NCBI RefSeq assembly: GCF_000169435.1
Contig: NZ_AAYB01000003.1
Location: 248,001-312,000 of the forward strand
Length of the DNA: 64,000 nucleotides
Direction of reading: 5' to 3'
Source of the DNA: Roseobacter sp. CCS2
Lineage (GTDB): Bacteria > Pseudomonadota > Alphaproteobacteria > Rhodobacterales > Rhodobacteraceae
The translations under genes and the position numbers were made by a program. Shown here piece by piece: positions 25,440-34,454 of this stretch (position 1 is the stretch's first letter; each line of letters begins with the position of its first letter). Below the pieces are notes generated by a model. The model ran no database searches. It had not been told where the DNA came from and saw only the letters and a program-made list of their open reading frames with translations.

Positions 25440-25862
25440 ATGAGTGACGAATTCATTGGCTGGGGCGGCACGCTTGAACGCTCCACCGACGGGATAGCGT
25501 ACACCGCTGTGCCGCGCGTGCGCGGCCTTGTGCTGCCCAAGGTCACGACCGAGTACCAGGACGTGACCAGTCTCGACAGCCCGGAGCGGTTCCGCGAGTA
25601 CATCAAAGGCCTCAAGGATATTGGTGAGGTCAGTGTTGTTTGTGGCTACACGCGCGCTGGCTTTCAGGCTTGGGCTCTCGATGAGGCCAGAGACGCTGCA
25701 ACCTTCTATCGGGGGACGTTGGCCAACGGCGATATCTTCGAATACCGTGCCTTCCCCAGCATCACGCCCAACGCCGATGACGCAGCGAGCCCGGTGACAA
25801 TCGAGGCGACAATGCGTGGCACCGGGCCGATCGATTTCACCCCAGCGCCGGTGGTGCCATAA
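25440..25862 (+). CDS. major tail tube protein
   Basis: The product (140 aa) is a phage tail tube protein (TP901-1/lambda V-like): MSDEFIGWGGTLERSTDG, TTEYQDVTSLDSPERFREYI and GDIFEYRAFPSITPNADD are typical. GGAAAGAACG lies before the ATG. It is a single-domain tube protein with no Ig-like extension. Confidence 0.86.
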   Translation: MSDEFIGWGGTLERSTDGIAYTAVPRVRGLVLPKVTTEYQDVTSLDSPERFREYIKGLKDIGEVSVVCGYTRAGFQAWALDEARDAATFYRGTLANGDIFEYRAFPSITPNADDAASPVTIEATMRGTGPIDFTPAPVVP

Positions 25863-25864
25863 TC

Positions 25865-26245
25865 ATGGCCAAGAAAACACAACTGAACAAAGGAACCGTA
25901 ACGCTCAACGTTGGTGATCAAGAACACCGGCTGCGCTTTACGACAAATGCCATCGTCTTGTTTGAAGAGACCTATGGCCAGAATTTCACCGCGGTTGAGA
26001 ATTTTGCACGCGGTGTGGATGTCGGCAGTGTCTCGTTTCGCTGCCTGCGGGCGCTGATCTACGCGGGTCTGTCTGACAGCACGGACACGACGTTGCGTGG
26101 TGCGGGTCAGGTGATCGATGATGTTGGTTTCCCGCAGGCGATGAGTGCTGCCCTTGAGGCTGTGCGCTTTGCCTTCCCCGAACCGGACAAAACGGATGGC
26201 AAAGACCCGGTGGGAAACGACCAAACGGAGAGCGTCCCGGAATAG
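25865..26245 (+). CDS. tail assembly chaperone, upstream frame (GTA gp10-like)
   Basis: The product (126 aa) resembles the tail assembly chaperone of gene transfer agents and siphophages: GTVTLNVGDQEHRLRFTTNA followed by LFEETYGQNFTAVENF. It is the zero-frame product of a frameshift pair. The heptamer GGGAAAC at 26212-26218, read as G GGA AAC, lies near its 3' end and permits a -1 shift into the next frame. Confidence 0.82.
   Translation: MAKKTQLNKGTVTLNVGDQEHRLRFTTNAIVLFEETYGQNFTAVENFARGVDVGSVSFRCLRALIYAGLSDSTDTTLRGAGQVIDDVGFPQAMSAALEAVRFAFPEPDKTDGKDPVGNDQTESVPE
26212..26218 (+). promoter_or_regulatory. GGGAAAC slippery heptamer for programmed -1 frameshift
   Basis: The site is in the exact X XXY YYZ phase for the upstream frame (GTG GGA AAC). 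Lambda G/GT uses the near-identical GGGAAAG. The -1 frame is open from here to 26574 with no stop. Confidence 0.8.
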
Positions 26246-26574
26246 ACTGGGACGATCTCACACGCGAATGGGTGGCGGCAGGACAGGCCTATGATTTGTT
26301 CTGGTCGCTGACCCTGCGCGACATCATGATTGTGTTGGACGGCGTAATGGAGCGCGAAAGGCGCCAGGCCATGCAGCAACGCGCGGTCATGTATGCGACC
26401 TCCAAACTCACGGCCATTGCCCATCATGATCCCAAAAGCCTGCCGGATGCGGACAGGTTTATCAAAGGCAGTGATGCACCGCAGCGCTTCGCTACGGACG
26501 ATGAGATCAGCACCTACTTCATGGTGCGGGCGGCCAAATCCAAAAACCAAAAACAACTAAGGAACACGCAATGA
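26218..26574 (+). CDS. tail assembly chaperone, frameshift extension (GT-like)
   Basis: This frame has no ribosome site at its possible internal GTG (26272), and its real N-terminus reads through GIDWDDLTREWVAAGQAYDL, which runs back into the upstream gene. The predicted fusion joins 118 residues of the upstream chaperone to 118 residues here (236 aa in total). The T-like domain would bind the tape measure, whose gene starts 4 bases before this stop. Confidence 0.78.
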   Translation, partial: RPNGERPGIDWDDLTREWVAAGQAYDLFWSLTLRDIMIVLDGVMERERRQAMQQRAVMYATSKLTAIAHHDPKSLPDADRFIKGSDAPQRFATDDEISTYFMVRAAKSKNQKQLRNTQ

Positions 26575-29500
26575 CGGGGGCAGTGATCGGCGCGTTACGT
26601 GCCAACCTGAGCATGAACTCCGCGCAGTTCCGGCGCGGATCCAGCGAAGCCCAGCAAAGCCTCAACCGTCTGCGCAATCAGTTTCGACTAGTGTCAGCGG
26701 GTGCGGTGGCGCTGGGGGTTACGCTAACCGCATCGGTCGTGGCAGGTTTGCGGGACGTTGATCGGCAGGCAAAGGCCGCGCGCAGCATTGATGGGACCAC
26801 ATCAGCACTGCGCGCGATGGAGCTGGCGGCAGGTGATGCGGGCGTTGAGGTTGGTCTGGTCACATCGGGTCTGCAAAAGATGTCGCGTGAGCTGGCCCGT
26901 GCCGCCAGTGAAGCGGGGCCGGCACGCGATGCATTAGATGGCATTGGGCTGTCGGCCAACGATCTCCTGGCGCTTGATGCCGATGAGCGTCTGTCTGCCA
27001 TCGCAGATCGGACTCGCGAGCTGGGGTTCTCTGTGGCACAGACAACAAATCTGCTGCGCGATCTTGGCGTTGGCAATACGAACTTTGCCAAGATCATTGT
27101 GGCCGGCGGCGACGCGATCCGGGCGGCGCGCAATGAAGTCCGGGAATTTGGCCTCGAACTGGACGCGGCCGGCGTCGCAAAGGTGGAAGCGGCCAATGAC
27201 AGCATGTCGCGTCTGGGGATGGGCTTTGAAGCCTTCCGCAACCAGTTGGCTATCTCGGTCGCCCCGGCCTTGCTGGATCTGTCGAACGGCTTTGTGGCGT
27301 CGTTGCGCAAGGGCGGGATGCTGAACACGATGATCTCCGGGCTTGGTGCCAATATCGGGACGTTGGTGTCCATCGCCGGTACCGGCGTGGCGGTATTTGG
27401 TGTCCGCTATGTCGCTGCCTTTGCTGGCATGCGCATTGCAGCGAACGGTGTCACCCTCAGCTTGGTCCAGATGCGCGCTGCACTGGCGAGCACCGGGGTT
27501 GGGTTGCTGGTGATTGGGGCAGGACTCCTGATCGCCAAGCTAATGGGCCTCGATGGGGCCTCACGCCGCGTCCAAATGGCGATTGATAGTGCAACGCTGG
27601 CGATGGCTGATGAGATCCGACAGGTGCAGCTTCTCACTGCAGCGATGGGACCAGGCACCCGCATGACCGTTGAGGCGGCGCAAGCAAAGTTGCGGCAGGC
27701 AGAGGCCACGCTGGCAAATGTAGATGCGACACGACAAGACCTGATCCTGGCTGAAAAGCAATCAAGTGCGTACGTGTCACTGCAGCGGGAAGCCGAGCAA
27801 CTTATAGAGGTTGTTGGCAATGCACGTGCCGAATTACGGGACAACCCGCTGACTGCGTTTTTGACGTCAGAGGACATTGCGGTATTCGAAGCCCGGATCG
27901 CTGAAATCCAAGCACAACAGCGTGAAATGGTGGAGCTCGCCGGTGGAATCACGCCGGAGTATCAGGCTGCGGCGGCTGAGATCGCGCGCGTCAAGGCGGC
28001 GATTGCCAGCGCAAAGGATGGCATCGTCAGCTTCAACGGCGCGATCATTGTCGCGACCGAGCTCGGAGGCCGACTGCATGACACGATGGGCGGCATCGAC
28101 TTTTCGCAATCTGTGCGTGGCGCACAGCAGCTCGCGCAAGAGCTGGAAATCTCCCTGAGCCGTGCCATGCAGATCATGGGGTTGGTTGGTGCGGCTGCCC
28201 AGGCAAAGGCTGATCCGGTCATTTTTGATCCGCGCGACCCGCGCTTTGATGCTGAGGCTGCGGCGACTGCGGCGCGACTGGAGCGGATCCGTGCGCAGAT
28301 GGAGGCGATCCAAAACGAGACGGCCGCCGCGACCGTGATTACGCCGCGCCTTGATGCGGCTGCCGAGGCTGCCGGCAGGGCAGGGGGTGCGGTTGGTGGC
28401 ATCGGTGCTCAGGCAGAGGACACCGGGCAGGCACTAAGCGGCCCGTTGCTGAGCGGCGTTGATAGCGTCAGTCAGGCCTTTGGTGACTTTGCTGCGCGCG
28501 GATTTAAGGACTTCAAGAGTTTTGCTGATCAGGTGAAGGCAACGTTTACGCAGTTGATCGCCAACCTGGTTGCGACAGCGGCGAAAAACCAAATCCTGAT
28601 CTCACTTGGACTGAGTGGCGGTGCTGGGGGTGGCGGCCTTCTCGGGACCGGCCTGTCACTGCTGGGCAGCGGTGCGACTGGTGGCGGTGGGTTGGGTGGT
28701 TTGTTGTCCGGTGGCGGGATCGCGACGTTGGGATCGGGCGTGCTGGGCGGCCTCTCAGGTGTGGGTGCCGGCATCGCTGGTGGGTTTACCTCCGGCGGGG
28801 TCGGTGCGGCAATCAGTGGCGGCTTTGGGGCATCAATTTCGGGTATCTCAGGTGGTCTTGGCGGGATCGGTGCTGCGATTGGGGCCGCCCTGCCTGTCGT
28901 TGGGGTTGGGCTTGCTATCGCTGGCCTATTTGGGTTCGGTAAGAAAAAGAGAAAGCCGATTATCAGCAGCGAAGACTTTCGGGCTGTTCAGACCGGCCTC
29001 GCTTTAACGAAGCAGTCTCTCAAACGAACCGCAGATGAGGCCACCAACCTTGGCGGTCTATTCGGCGGACTGGCGCAGCAGCTCAGCACCAAAGGCATTC
29101 AACGCGCAGCGCGCGATTTAAAGAACCTGGCAGGCGGTGCCGAGGAGTTCACAGAACTCACGCAAGGGTATTTGGAGAACTTTTTTAGCGATGCAGAGAA
29201 GCGATCGCGGGTCATCGAGGGGATCACTGCGACCTTCGACAAGTTCAACCTTGAGGTGCCTACGACGGCCGCCGGATTCCGCGAACTGGTGGAGGGGTTC
29301 GACCTGACCACAAAAGAGGGTCGCAAGGCCTATGTCGAGTTGCTGAAGGTGTCCGATGCCTTTGCTGCTGTGTATGGCACCGCACAGGACGCAACCGCTG
29401 CCCTGTCAGGGTTCTATGGCGGCAACATCTTTGGCTCTTTGGTTGAACAACGGCTTGCGATGGCAGCCCTCAATCGTGGGGCGAATGTTTCGCTGTTGCA

Positions 29501-29660
29501 ATCGGGTGGAGGTGTCATCAGCCCCAATGAGCTGGTGCGCTTGACAGAAACCGGCAACGGCATCGATCCAGTGATGGACAGCTCACGCTCGCTGCGGGAT
29601 CTGGTGCGTTACTTCCAGCGTTGGGAAATCGATGGGCTGCCACCAGAAAGGACAACCTGA
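26571..29660 (+). CDS. tail tape measure protein
   Basis: The product (1029 aa) sets tail length. It starts with a helical segment (NSAQFRRGSSEAQQSLNRLR), has hydrophobic transmembrane-like stretches (about residues 255-325), an Ala-rich coiled-coil middle, and a long Gly/Ser-rich hydrophobic segment near residues 680-790. At roughly 0.15 nm per residue this predicts a tail of about 150 nm. It lies where expected, directly after the tail chaperones. Confidence 0.93.
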   Translation: MTGAVIGALRANLSMNSAQFRRGSSEAQQSLNRLRNQFRLVSAGAVALGVTLTASVVAGLRDVDRQAKAARSIDGTTSALRAMELAAGDAGVEVGLVTSGLQKMSRELARAASEAGPARDALDGIGLSANDLLALDADERLSAIADRTRELGFSVAQTTNLLRDLGVGNTNFAKIIVAGGDAIRAARNEVREFGLELDAAGVAKVEAANDSMSRLGMGFEAFRNQLAISVAPALLDLSNGFVASLRKGGMLNTMISGLGANIGTLVSIAGTGVAVFGVRYVAAFAGMRIAANGVTLSLVQMRAALASTGVGLLVIGAGLLIAKLMGLDGASRRVQMAIDSATLAMADEIRQVQLLTAAMGPGTRMTVEAAQAKLRQAEATLANVDATRQDLILAEKQSSAYVSLQREAEQLIEVVGNARAELRDNPLTAFLTSEDIAVFEARIAEIQAQQREMVELAGGITPEYQAAAAEIARVKAAIASAKDGIVSFNGAIIVATELGGRLHDTMGGIDFSQSVRGAQQLAQELEISLSRAMQIMGLVGAAAQAKADPVIFDPRDPRFDAEAAATAARLERIRAQMEAIQNETAAATVITPRLDAAAEAAGRAGGAVGGIGAQAEDTGQALSGPLLSGVDSVSQAFGDFAARGFKDFKSFADQVKATFTQLIANLVATAAKNQILISLGLSGGAGGGGLLGTGLSLLGSGATGGGGLGGLLSGGGIATLGSGVLGGLSGVGAGIAGGFTSGGVGAAISGGFGASISGISGGLGGIGAAIGAALPVVGVGLAIAGLFGFGKKKRKPIISSEDFRAVQTGLALTKQSLKRTADEATNLGGLFGGLAQQLSTKGIQRAARDLKNLAGGAEEFTELTQGYLENFFSDAEKRSRVIEGITATFDKFNLEVPTTAAGFRELVEGFDLTTKEGRKAYVELLKVSDAFAAVYGTAQDATAALSGFYGGNIFGSLVEQRLAMAALNRGANVSLLQSGGGVISPNELVRLTETGNGIDPVMDSSRSLRDLVRYFQRWEIDGLPPERTT

Positions 29661-30553
29661 TGCAAGTGATTAGACCGATCCCGATCACAGATCAGACGTT
29701 GGTTGCCTCCTCGATCCCTGAGCAGGACGCGCCGGAATATAGTTCAGGAACCACCTATGCCGTTGATGATGTGGTGCAGGTCACCTCTGTGCAGTCTCTC
29801 TACCAGAGCGTCTCGGCAGCCAACAATGACAACAACCCAGTGGCTGACGATGGCACAAATTGGGTGCGGATCAGTTCCACCAATCGCTGGCGCGCCTTGA
29901 CAAGCAAATCCGCAGCCCGGCGACGGCACCAGGAAGCGTGACTATGTTCTGTCGCAACATCGCTTGTGACGGCGGTTGCCGTGCTGGGAATGATTGGTGA
30001 CACGGTCGCGTTAGAAATCGCAGGGGGAGGAGAGACACAAGTCTTCACCAGAAACCTGCGGGTGCGTCGGCAACTGCGCGGCTGGTACACCTACTTTTTT
30101 GGCGGGTTCGACAAGGAGCCAAACGCAGTCTTCCTCGATGTTCCGTTCTTTGGGATCGGCACGACCTACACCATCACAGTCACGGCTGGGCAAGGTGACG
30201 CCGGTATCGGTCAGCTCTTGTTCGGACGGTTGTTGCGGCTTGGACGCACCAGGTGGGGATCTGATGTGACCATCTTGTCGGGCTCACGCAAAGAGCGTGA
30301 CATTTTTCTTAACCTGATTTTGGTCAAACGTGCAACAGCACTGCGGGCCAACTTCGACGTGATCGTGCAGGGCAATCTGCTGGCTGCGACGACGCGCCTG
30401 ATGGAAGAGCTTGATGCTGAACCCTCGGTCTACATTGGCGACCAAGACACGGCCAGAGGGCTGATCATCTACGGCGTGTTCTTCGACTACACGCATCGGC
30501 TTGATCTGCCGGATAAATCCGAATTCACCATTACAGTTGAGGGCTTGAAGTGA
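29660..30553 (+). pseudogene. tail protein gene broken by two nearby frameshifts
   Basis: The first segment (29660-29941) begins MQVIRPIPITDQTLVASSIP, a start typical of phage tail proteins with a carbohydrate-binding-like module, and stops at 29939. The sequence reads on in the -1 frame from about 29890 (ARLDKQIRSPATAPGSVT) and returns to the first frame at about 29943 (LCSVATSLVTAVAVLGMIGD), continuing open to 30553. The simplest reading is one original protein of about 297 aa hit by a one-base loss and a one-base gain 50 bases apart. Two short separate proteins or sequencing errors are the alternatives. Confidence 0.68.
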
Positions 30554-31254
30554 TGCAACTACCCATCCTGACCGATCTTCCTGAAGCGCCATCGCCTTCC
30601 GACACCGAGGAAGATTTTGACGTGAAGGCTTACACTTTCACTCTTGCTCTGCAGCCGATGGTCGTTGAGATGCGCGAGTTTGGCACGGCTCTCGAGGTGT
30701 TGCAGTCGAATGTCGCGGCCAATGCAGCTGCGGCCAATCTCGCGGACGTTGATTTTGCCACTATCCCCGACCGCTTGCTGAAGGTAAATGCGGCCGGCAC
30801 CGCCGTTGAAGGGGTTGCTGTAAACCCCGACATCAATCTCAGCAATGGTCCGGACGAGATCGCACCGCGCTCAACAATCGAGGGCGCCATTGATTTCAAA
30901 CTGGCCAGTGCATTTGCACAAAGGCAAACCTCCAGTACGCTTCAGTCTTTTAACGGTGGATTTTCTTACTCCACTTTACATGGTCTTGGTGCTCGGCCAA
31001 GGTTTTGGTCATTCGAGGTAAGGTGTTTCGTTGCTGAGTTTGGGTTCGCGGTGGGAGATATCGTGCCAGTCGTACCAAATGCTACAACAGGATCTTCGTC
31101 GGCCTTTGGATTTGTAGCCACCGTGTCCGAAACACGCGTTGACATAAAATTTGCCAACGTGGCCAGCCCTATTAGAGTCCTCCGTCCAGATACTGGCGCG
31201 GCCGTCTCTCTCACTAATGCAAATTGGGGCTTCCGTTGGCATGCGGCGTTATGA
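30553..31254 (+). CDS. putative tail fibre / tail-associated protein
   Basis: The product (233 aa) begins MQLPILTDLPEAPSPSDTEE, a start seen in baseplate or fibre-associated proteins of related prophages, with a helical N-terminal part and a beta-rich C-terminal half (from about residue 135). It lies between the tail genes and the lysis cassette, where receptor-binding proteins often sit. It is short for a complete fibre. Confidence 0.65.
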   Translation: MQLPILTDLPEAPSPSDTEEDFDVKAYTFTLALQPMVVEMREFGTALEVLQSNVAANAAAANLADVDFATIPDRLLKVNAAGTAVEGVAVNPDINLSNGPDEIAPRSTIEGAIDFKLASAFAQRQTSSTLQSFNGGFSYSTLHGLGARPRFWSFEVRCFVAEFGFAVGDIVPVVPNATTGSSSAFGFVATVSETRVDIKFANVASPIRVLRPDTGAAVSLTNANWGFRWHAAL

Positions 31255-31421
31255 GCAAGCGTCATAGATTGCGCTCGCGCATGTCGCCGAGGACAAAAGA
31301 AGATATCTACAATGTCGCAACGCCCGTCGTCGTTGCCTTGATAATCGCCAGCATATCGCTCAGCGGATCAGCAGTGTTCCTGGCGTGCTGGACACTTATT
31401 CGTGTGGCGCAAGGCCACTGA
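31251..31421 (+). CDS. small membrane protein, holin candidate
   Basis: The product (56 aa) has a basic N-terminus (KRHRLRSRMSPRTK) and one long hydrophobic segment (VATPVVVALIIASISLSGSA and on). It is coupled to the fibre gene (ATGA) and followed by a second membrane protein and the endolysin. It may be a holin or an antiholin partner of the next gene. Confidence 0.6.
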   Translation: MSKRHRLRSRMSPRTKEDIYNVATPVVVALIIASISLSGSAVFLACWTLIRVAQGH

Positions 31422-31652
31422 ATGTTCTGGATCAGAGCAATCTCTCTGCTGGCCGTGGTCGGCTTGTTCATCGCTGATTTTGGCTTCGACGCAATGGCTA
31501 AGAACCCACCCGTCTGGGCCTACGCCATCCCTGGGTTGCTTGCCCTCGGGATTGAAGTGAAGGCGCTACAGCGGCTGGCCGTACAGGCCTTGCAGGCCTT
31601 CGCACGCATTCCTTCTGAGGATGATAAAAATGAGAGAGGAGAAGGGCAATGA
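31422..31652 (+). CDS. putative holin
   Basis: The product (76 aa) has two membrane segments (AISLLAVVGLFIADFGFDAM and VWAYAIPGLLALGIEV) with a charged C-terminus, the form of a class II holin. It starts at the base after the previous stop and overlaps the endolysin gene (ATGA). It would permeabilise the inner membrane at lysis. Confidence 0.68.
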   Translation: MFWIRAISLLAVVGLFIADFGFDAMAKNPPVWAYAIPGLLALGIEVKALQRLAVQALQAFARIPSEDDKNERGEGQ

Positions 31653-32329
31653 TCCGATCTTACACCGTTATTGATTTGCAGGCGCGTTGTGCAGCGTTGG
31701 GCCACAACCCCGGCCCAATCGACGGTGATCGTGGCCGCCGCACCAATCTGGCAGCTAGGGCTGCAATGACTGAACGCCAGGTCAGTTCTGAGGCGTTGCT
31801 GTTCCATACGTCTGGCCTGCATCGCATCTACCTTCATTGGACTGCCGGCGCGCGCGGTGTGATCCATCTCGAAAAGAAGGCGTACAATGGGCTGGTTGAC
31901 CATGACTGTAAGCGCCACCTTGGGAAATGGTCCTTTGAAGATCAAGCATCGTACCGGGCGGGCGTCCGAGGTGCATCAGGTACGCTCAACTCGAATACGG
32001 GATGTATCCAGCTTGCGGCTGATGCAATGGCGGGAGCAGTTGAAGTTCCATTCAATCCTGGCAGTGCACCAATGACATGGGAGCAAGTTGACGAATTGTG
32101 CCTATGGTCTGCGGAATTGTCGTTGGCTTTTGATATCCCTGTAAGTCGCCATTCCATTCTCTCGCATGCGGAAATCCAGTCCACTCTTGGTATTCGGCAG
32201 CGCTTTAAGTGGGATATCTGCTGGCTCCCAGACATGTCTCGCCCTGGTGATCCAATCGAATGCGGCGACCGCCTGCGCGACATCATCGCAGATAAGGTGG
32301 AGGTGTTAGCCTTCAAGCAAGCTGCATGA
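31649..32329 (+). CDS. endolysin, N-acetylmuramoyl-L-alanine amidase type
   Basis: The product (226 aa) likely cleaves the peptidoglycan amide bond. The amidase start IYLHWTAGARGVIHLEKKAY supplies the first zinc His; GTLNSNTGCIQLAADAMA and the later SILSHAEIQSTLGIRQRFKWDI supply the remaining conserved residues. The N-terminal stretch (ARCAALGHNPGPIDGDRG) looks like a peptidoglycan-binding repeat. There is no signal peptide, so it depends on the holin. Confidence 0.84.
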   Translation: MIRSYTVIDLQARCAALGHNPGPIDGDRGRRTNLAARAAMTERQVSSEALLFHTSGLHRIYLHWTAGARGVIHLEKKAYNGLVDHDCKRHLGKWSFEDQASYRAGVRGASGTLNSNTGCIQLAADAMAGAVEVPFNPGSAPMTWEQVDELCLWSAELSLAFDIPVSRHSILSHAEIQSTLGIRQRFKWDICWLPDMSRPGDPIECGDRLRDIIADKVEVLAFKQAA

Positions 32330-32772
32330 GCCGCCTAACGCCCATACTCGCTGCTGTGGTGGCCATAGGGGTCGCTGCTGCCGTTGGCTACGCCAGGGGT
32401 CAGCATGTGACCGAATTGGCCCAGAAAGACGCGCTGCTGTTCGCTGAACTGGAAAACCGAGCCGAGGAACGGAGGTTGATTAATGAAATTGACAAATTGG
32501 CAGATGCTAACATTGAAGCTCAGGCGAGGATCAAAGCTGATCTTGGTGTTGCTAATGATGCTGTTGCCGGCCTGTACGCCGAGGTCAGTCGTGCCAACGC
32601 CCGTGGAGATACCAGCGCCACCGCCGTCGCTGATGCAGCCCGTGCCAGAGCCCTCCTTGCCCAGTGCGCAGCACGATATCGAGACGTGGCAAGACGCGCT
32701 GACGAGCTCCGCGCCACGGTCTTAGGGTTGCAGAGCTTTGCCCGGTCAGTGTCATCTAGAACCGATCAATGA
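32326..32772 (+). CDS. inner-membrane spanin (Rz-like)
   Basis: The product (148 aa) has an N-terminal membrane anchor (TPILAAVVAIGVAAAVGYAR) and a long coiled-coil periplasmic domain, the form of an i-spanin. It is coupled to the endolysin (ATGA). A second reading frame encoding a lipoprotein lies wholly inside it, as in lambda Rz/Rz1. Confidence 0.83.
   Translation: MSRLTPILAAVVAIGVAAAVGYARGQHVTELAQKDALLFAELENRAEERRLINEIDKLADANIEAQARIKADLGVANDAVAGLYAEVSRANARGDTSATAVADAARARALLAQCAARYRDVARRADELRATVLGLQSFARSVSSRTDQ
32483..32725 (+). CDS. outer-membrane spanin lipoprotein (Rz1-like), embedded in Rz
   Basis: The product (80 aa) is read in the +1 frame inside the Rz gene. It has a short basic N-terminus, a hydrophobic stretch and the lipobox LLPAC, giving a mature lipoprotein starting at Cys, then a Pro-rich segment (PTPVEIPAPPPSLMQPVPEP), the classic Rz1 composition. 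It would fuse inner and outer membranes together with the Rz product at the end of lysis. Confidence 0.8.
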   Translation: MKLTNWQMLTLKLRRGSKLILVLLMMLLPACTPRSVVPTPVEIPAPPPSLMQPVPEPSLPSAQHDIETWQDALTSSAPRS

Positions 32773-32944
32773 TGGTGTACCGCGCTCCGGCCCCCGAAGC
32801 GATCGTCAAAATGTACCAAAGGCCGACCATGCACTAACAATCAAATCGGACCGCTCAGGTGGGGCTGATCAACGGCGAAGATACTACGATGCATCCGAGG
32901 TCTGTAAGGAGGCTAAATTGTCTTTTGCAAATGAACGACGGATT

Positions 32945-34240
32945 TCACTGGTGAGGCGTAACTGGCAATTCAACGACCGCCCGGACCCCTCCTTCTTCCC
33001 GATTGGAAAGGGTCAGGCTGCCGCCGGATTGCGCGACGAACCCATTTACCATCGATAGTCCCAGCCCAGATCCTTGTCCGACCGGTCTGGTCGTAAAAAA
33101 CGGCTCTGCAGCGCGGGCGAGAACATCTGGCGTCATACCCGGTCCGGTATCAGTAACACAGATTCGTATTCTCCCGGACAAGTCGAGTTCTACGAATAGG
33201 CGGATAGTGCCAGGCGAATCGCCAATCGCTTTTTGTGCGTTGATGATCAAATTCATCAACGCGCTTTCGAGCAACGCGCGGTCAATATTGAGATCGGCTT
33301 GCAGCGAAACTTCTTGAACTTCGAGATTAATATGCGTGGGAAGAACCCTGTGCAAAAGTGCTCTAACATCTTCAAACACTCTGCCCAGCTCGACTTTCGT
33401 AATCCGCAATTCGGACTTTCTTCCATATGCAAGAAGCTGGCGGACCAACCCAGCGCTTTTGTCGGAAGCCGCTTTCGCTTCGGACAGAAAAACTTCTTTT
33501 TCGGGACTTCTTGGATCCAGCATAACCAGCTCAATATTGCCACTTATTACAGTTAACAGGTTGTTAAAGTCATGAGCAACTCCGCTAGCCAACTGTCCCA
33601 GCGCAAGCATCTTTTGGTTCTGGATTTCTTCACGTGTCTTTTCCGCCAATGCGCGGTTTACGGAGATAATCTGCCGAAAGCTCAGCCAAAAATACCCGCA
33701 GGAACAGAGCCCGCCGATCACGCTGGCCACAGCGATACCGAGCGTTGAAGCATTCATTGCTGCTATTAGCGTCACCCCAAGACCCGTCCCGATTACCGCG
33801 ACAAAATCGATATGGGCGGAATAGCTGAATTCTACGTTGCGCGACAGGCAATGCAGGGCTATCCCCAGAACTCCGCAGGTGGCTAGAAGCAAGAAATCAC
33901 CATCGCCAAGAGTGGCGACATAGACAACCATAGCGCAGTACCATGCGGCAATCACTGAGCTAGCGGAGACGCATAGAGCGATATCATTGCTGCTCGCATC
34001 CCCTGATTTATGCCGAAGATACCAGAAGACATAAGGTATAATCATCAGCCAATAGCCGATGGACCACAGCAACATGATCACCTGAGCAGTCGCAAACCAA
34101 AGAGCGACACCGCTGACCAGTACGACGCTCAACCGCGCCAAAACATCTGTAGTGTCAACCACATCACCAGAGCGAAAGGCTTCGAACTGAGCATTTCGCT
34201 TCTGCTGTGTTAAGTCAGATGGTTGCATCACCGACCCCAT
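32945..34240 (-). CDS. orphan sensor histidine kinase, CckA-like
   Basis: The product (about 431 aa) has some six membrane segments in its first 190 residues, then a HisKA domain with the phospho-acceptor motif [20 protein letters not shown] and an HATPase domain (LMNLIINAQKAIGDSPG, VTDTGPGMTP, GQGSGLGLSMVNGFV). The AHDFNNLL motif and G-box closely resemble the host CckA at 46274-48616. It lacks a receiver domain and has no response regulator beside it. ATG at 34240 is chosen (GGAAAG upstream); an ATG at 34288 is also possible. Confidence 0.88.
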   Translation of the reverse strand: MGSVMQPSDLTQQKRNAQFEAFRSGDVVDTTDVLARLSVVLVSGVALWFATAQVIMLLWSIGYWLMIIPYVFWYLRHKSGDASSNDIALCVSASSVIAAWYCAMVVYVATLGDGDFLLLATCGVLGIALHCLSRNVEFSYSAHIDFVAVIGTGLGVTLIAAMNASTLGIAVASVIGGLCSCGYFWLSFRQIISVNRALAEKTREEIQNQKMLALGQLASGVAHDFNNLLTVISGNIELVMLDPRSPEKEVFLSEAKAASDKSAGLVRQLLAYGRKSELRITKVELGRVFEDVRALLHRVLPTHINLEVQEVSLQADLNIDRALLESALMNLIINAQKAIGDSPGTIRLFVELDLSGRIRICVTDTGPGMTPDVLARAAEPFFTTRPVGQGSGLGLSMVNGFVAQSGGSLTLSNREEGGVRAVVELPVTPHQ

Positions 34241-34454
34241 GAACACGCAATCTTTCCGTATAGCTTTTGCATGAGTAAGAAGTGGCATTTAAAGATAGCA
34301 AGAGCAAGACGGCCATACTTTCAAACGACAAATTGCACTGTGTCGGCAACTATTGCATTCATCCCGTTGGCGCGGGAAGTAATCCTGAAAGCAAGCCAGA
34401 TTAAGGACGGTTCAAGCGGCAAACAGCTCCAAAGAATCTTTACGACAGGCGCAA

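Noticed and set aside
16566..29660. Possibility that the head-tail genes are a gene transfer agent
   Set aside because: Several proteins resemble GTA counterparts, but integrase, att sites, repressor, replication and spanin genes mark an ordinary temperate phage.
32738..33058. Rightward 106-codon frame after Rz, with an AAGGAGG before a TTG
   Set aside because: Composition is not protein-like, no motif is visible and it runs antisense into the end of the histidine kinase gene.
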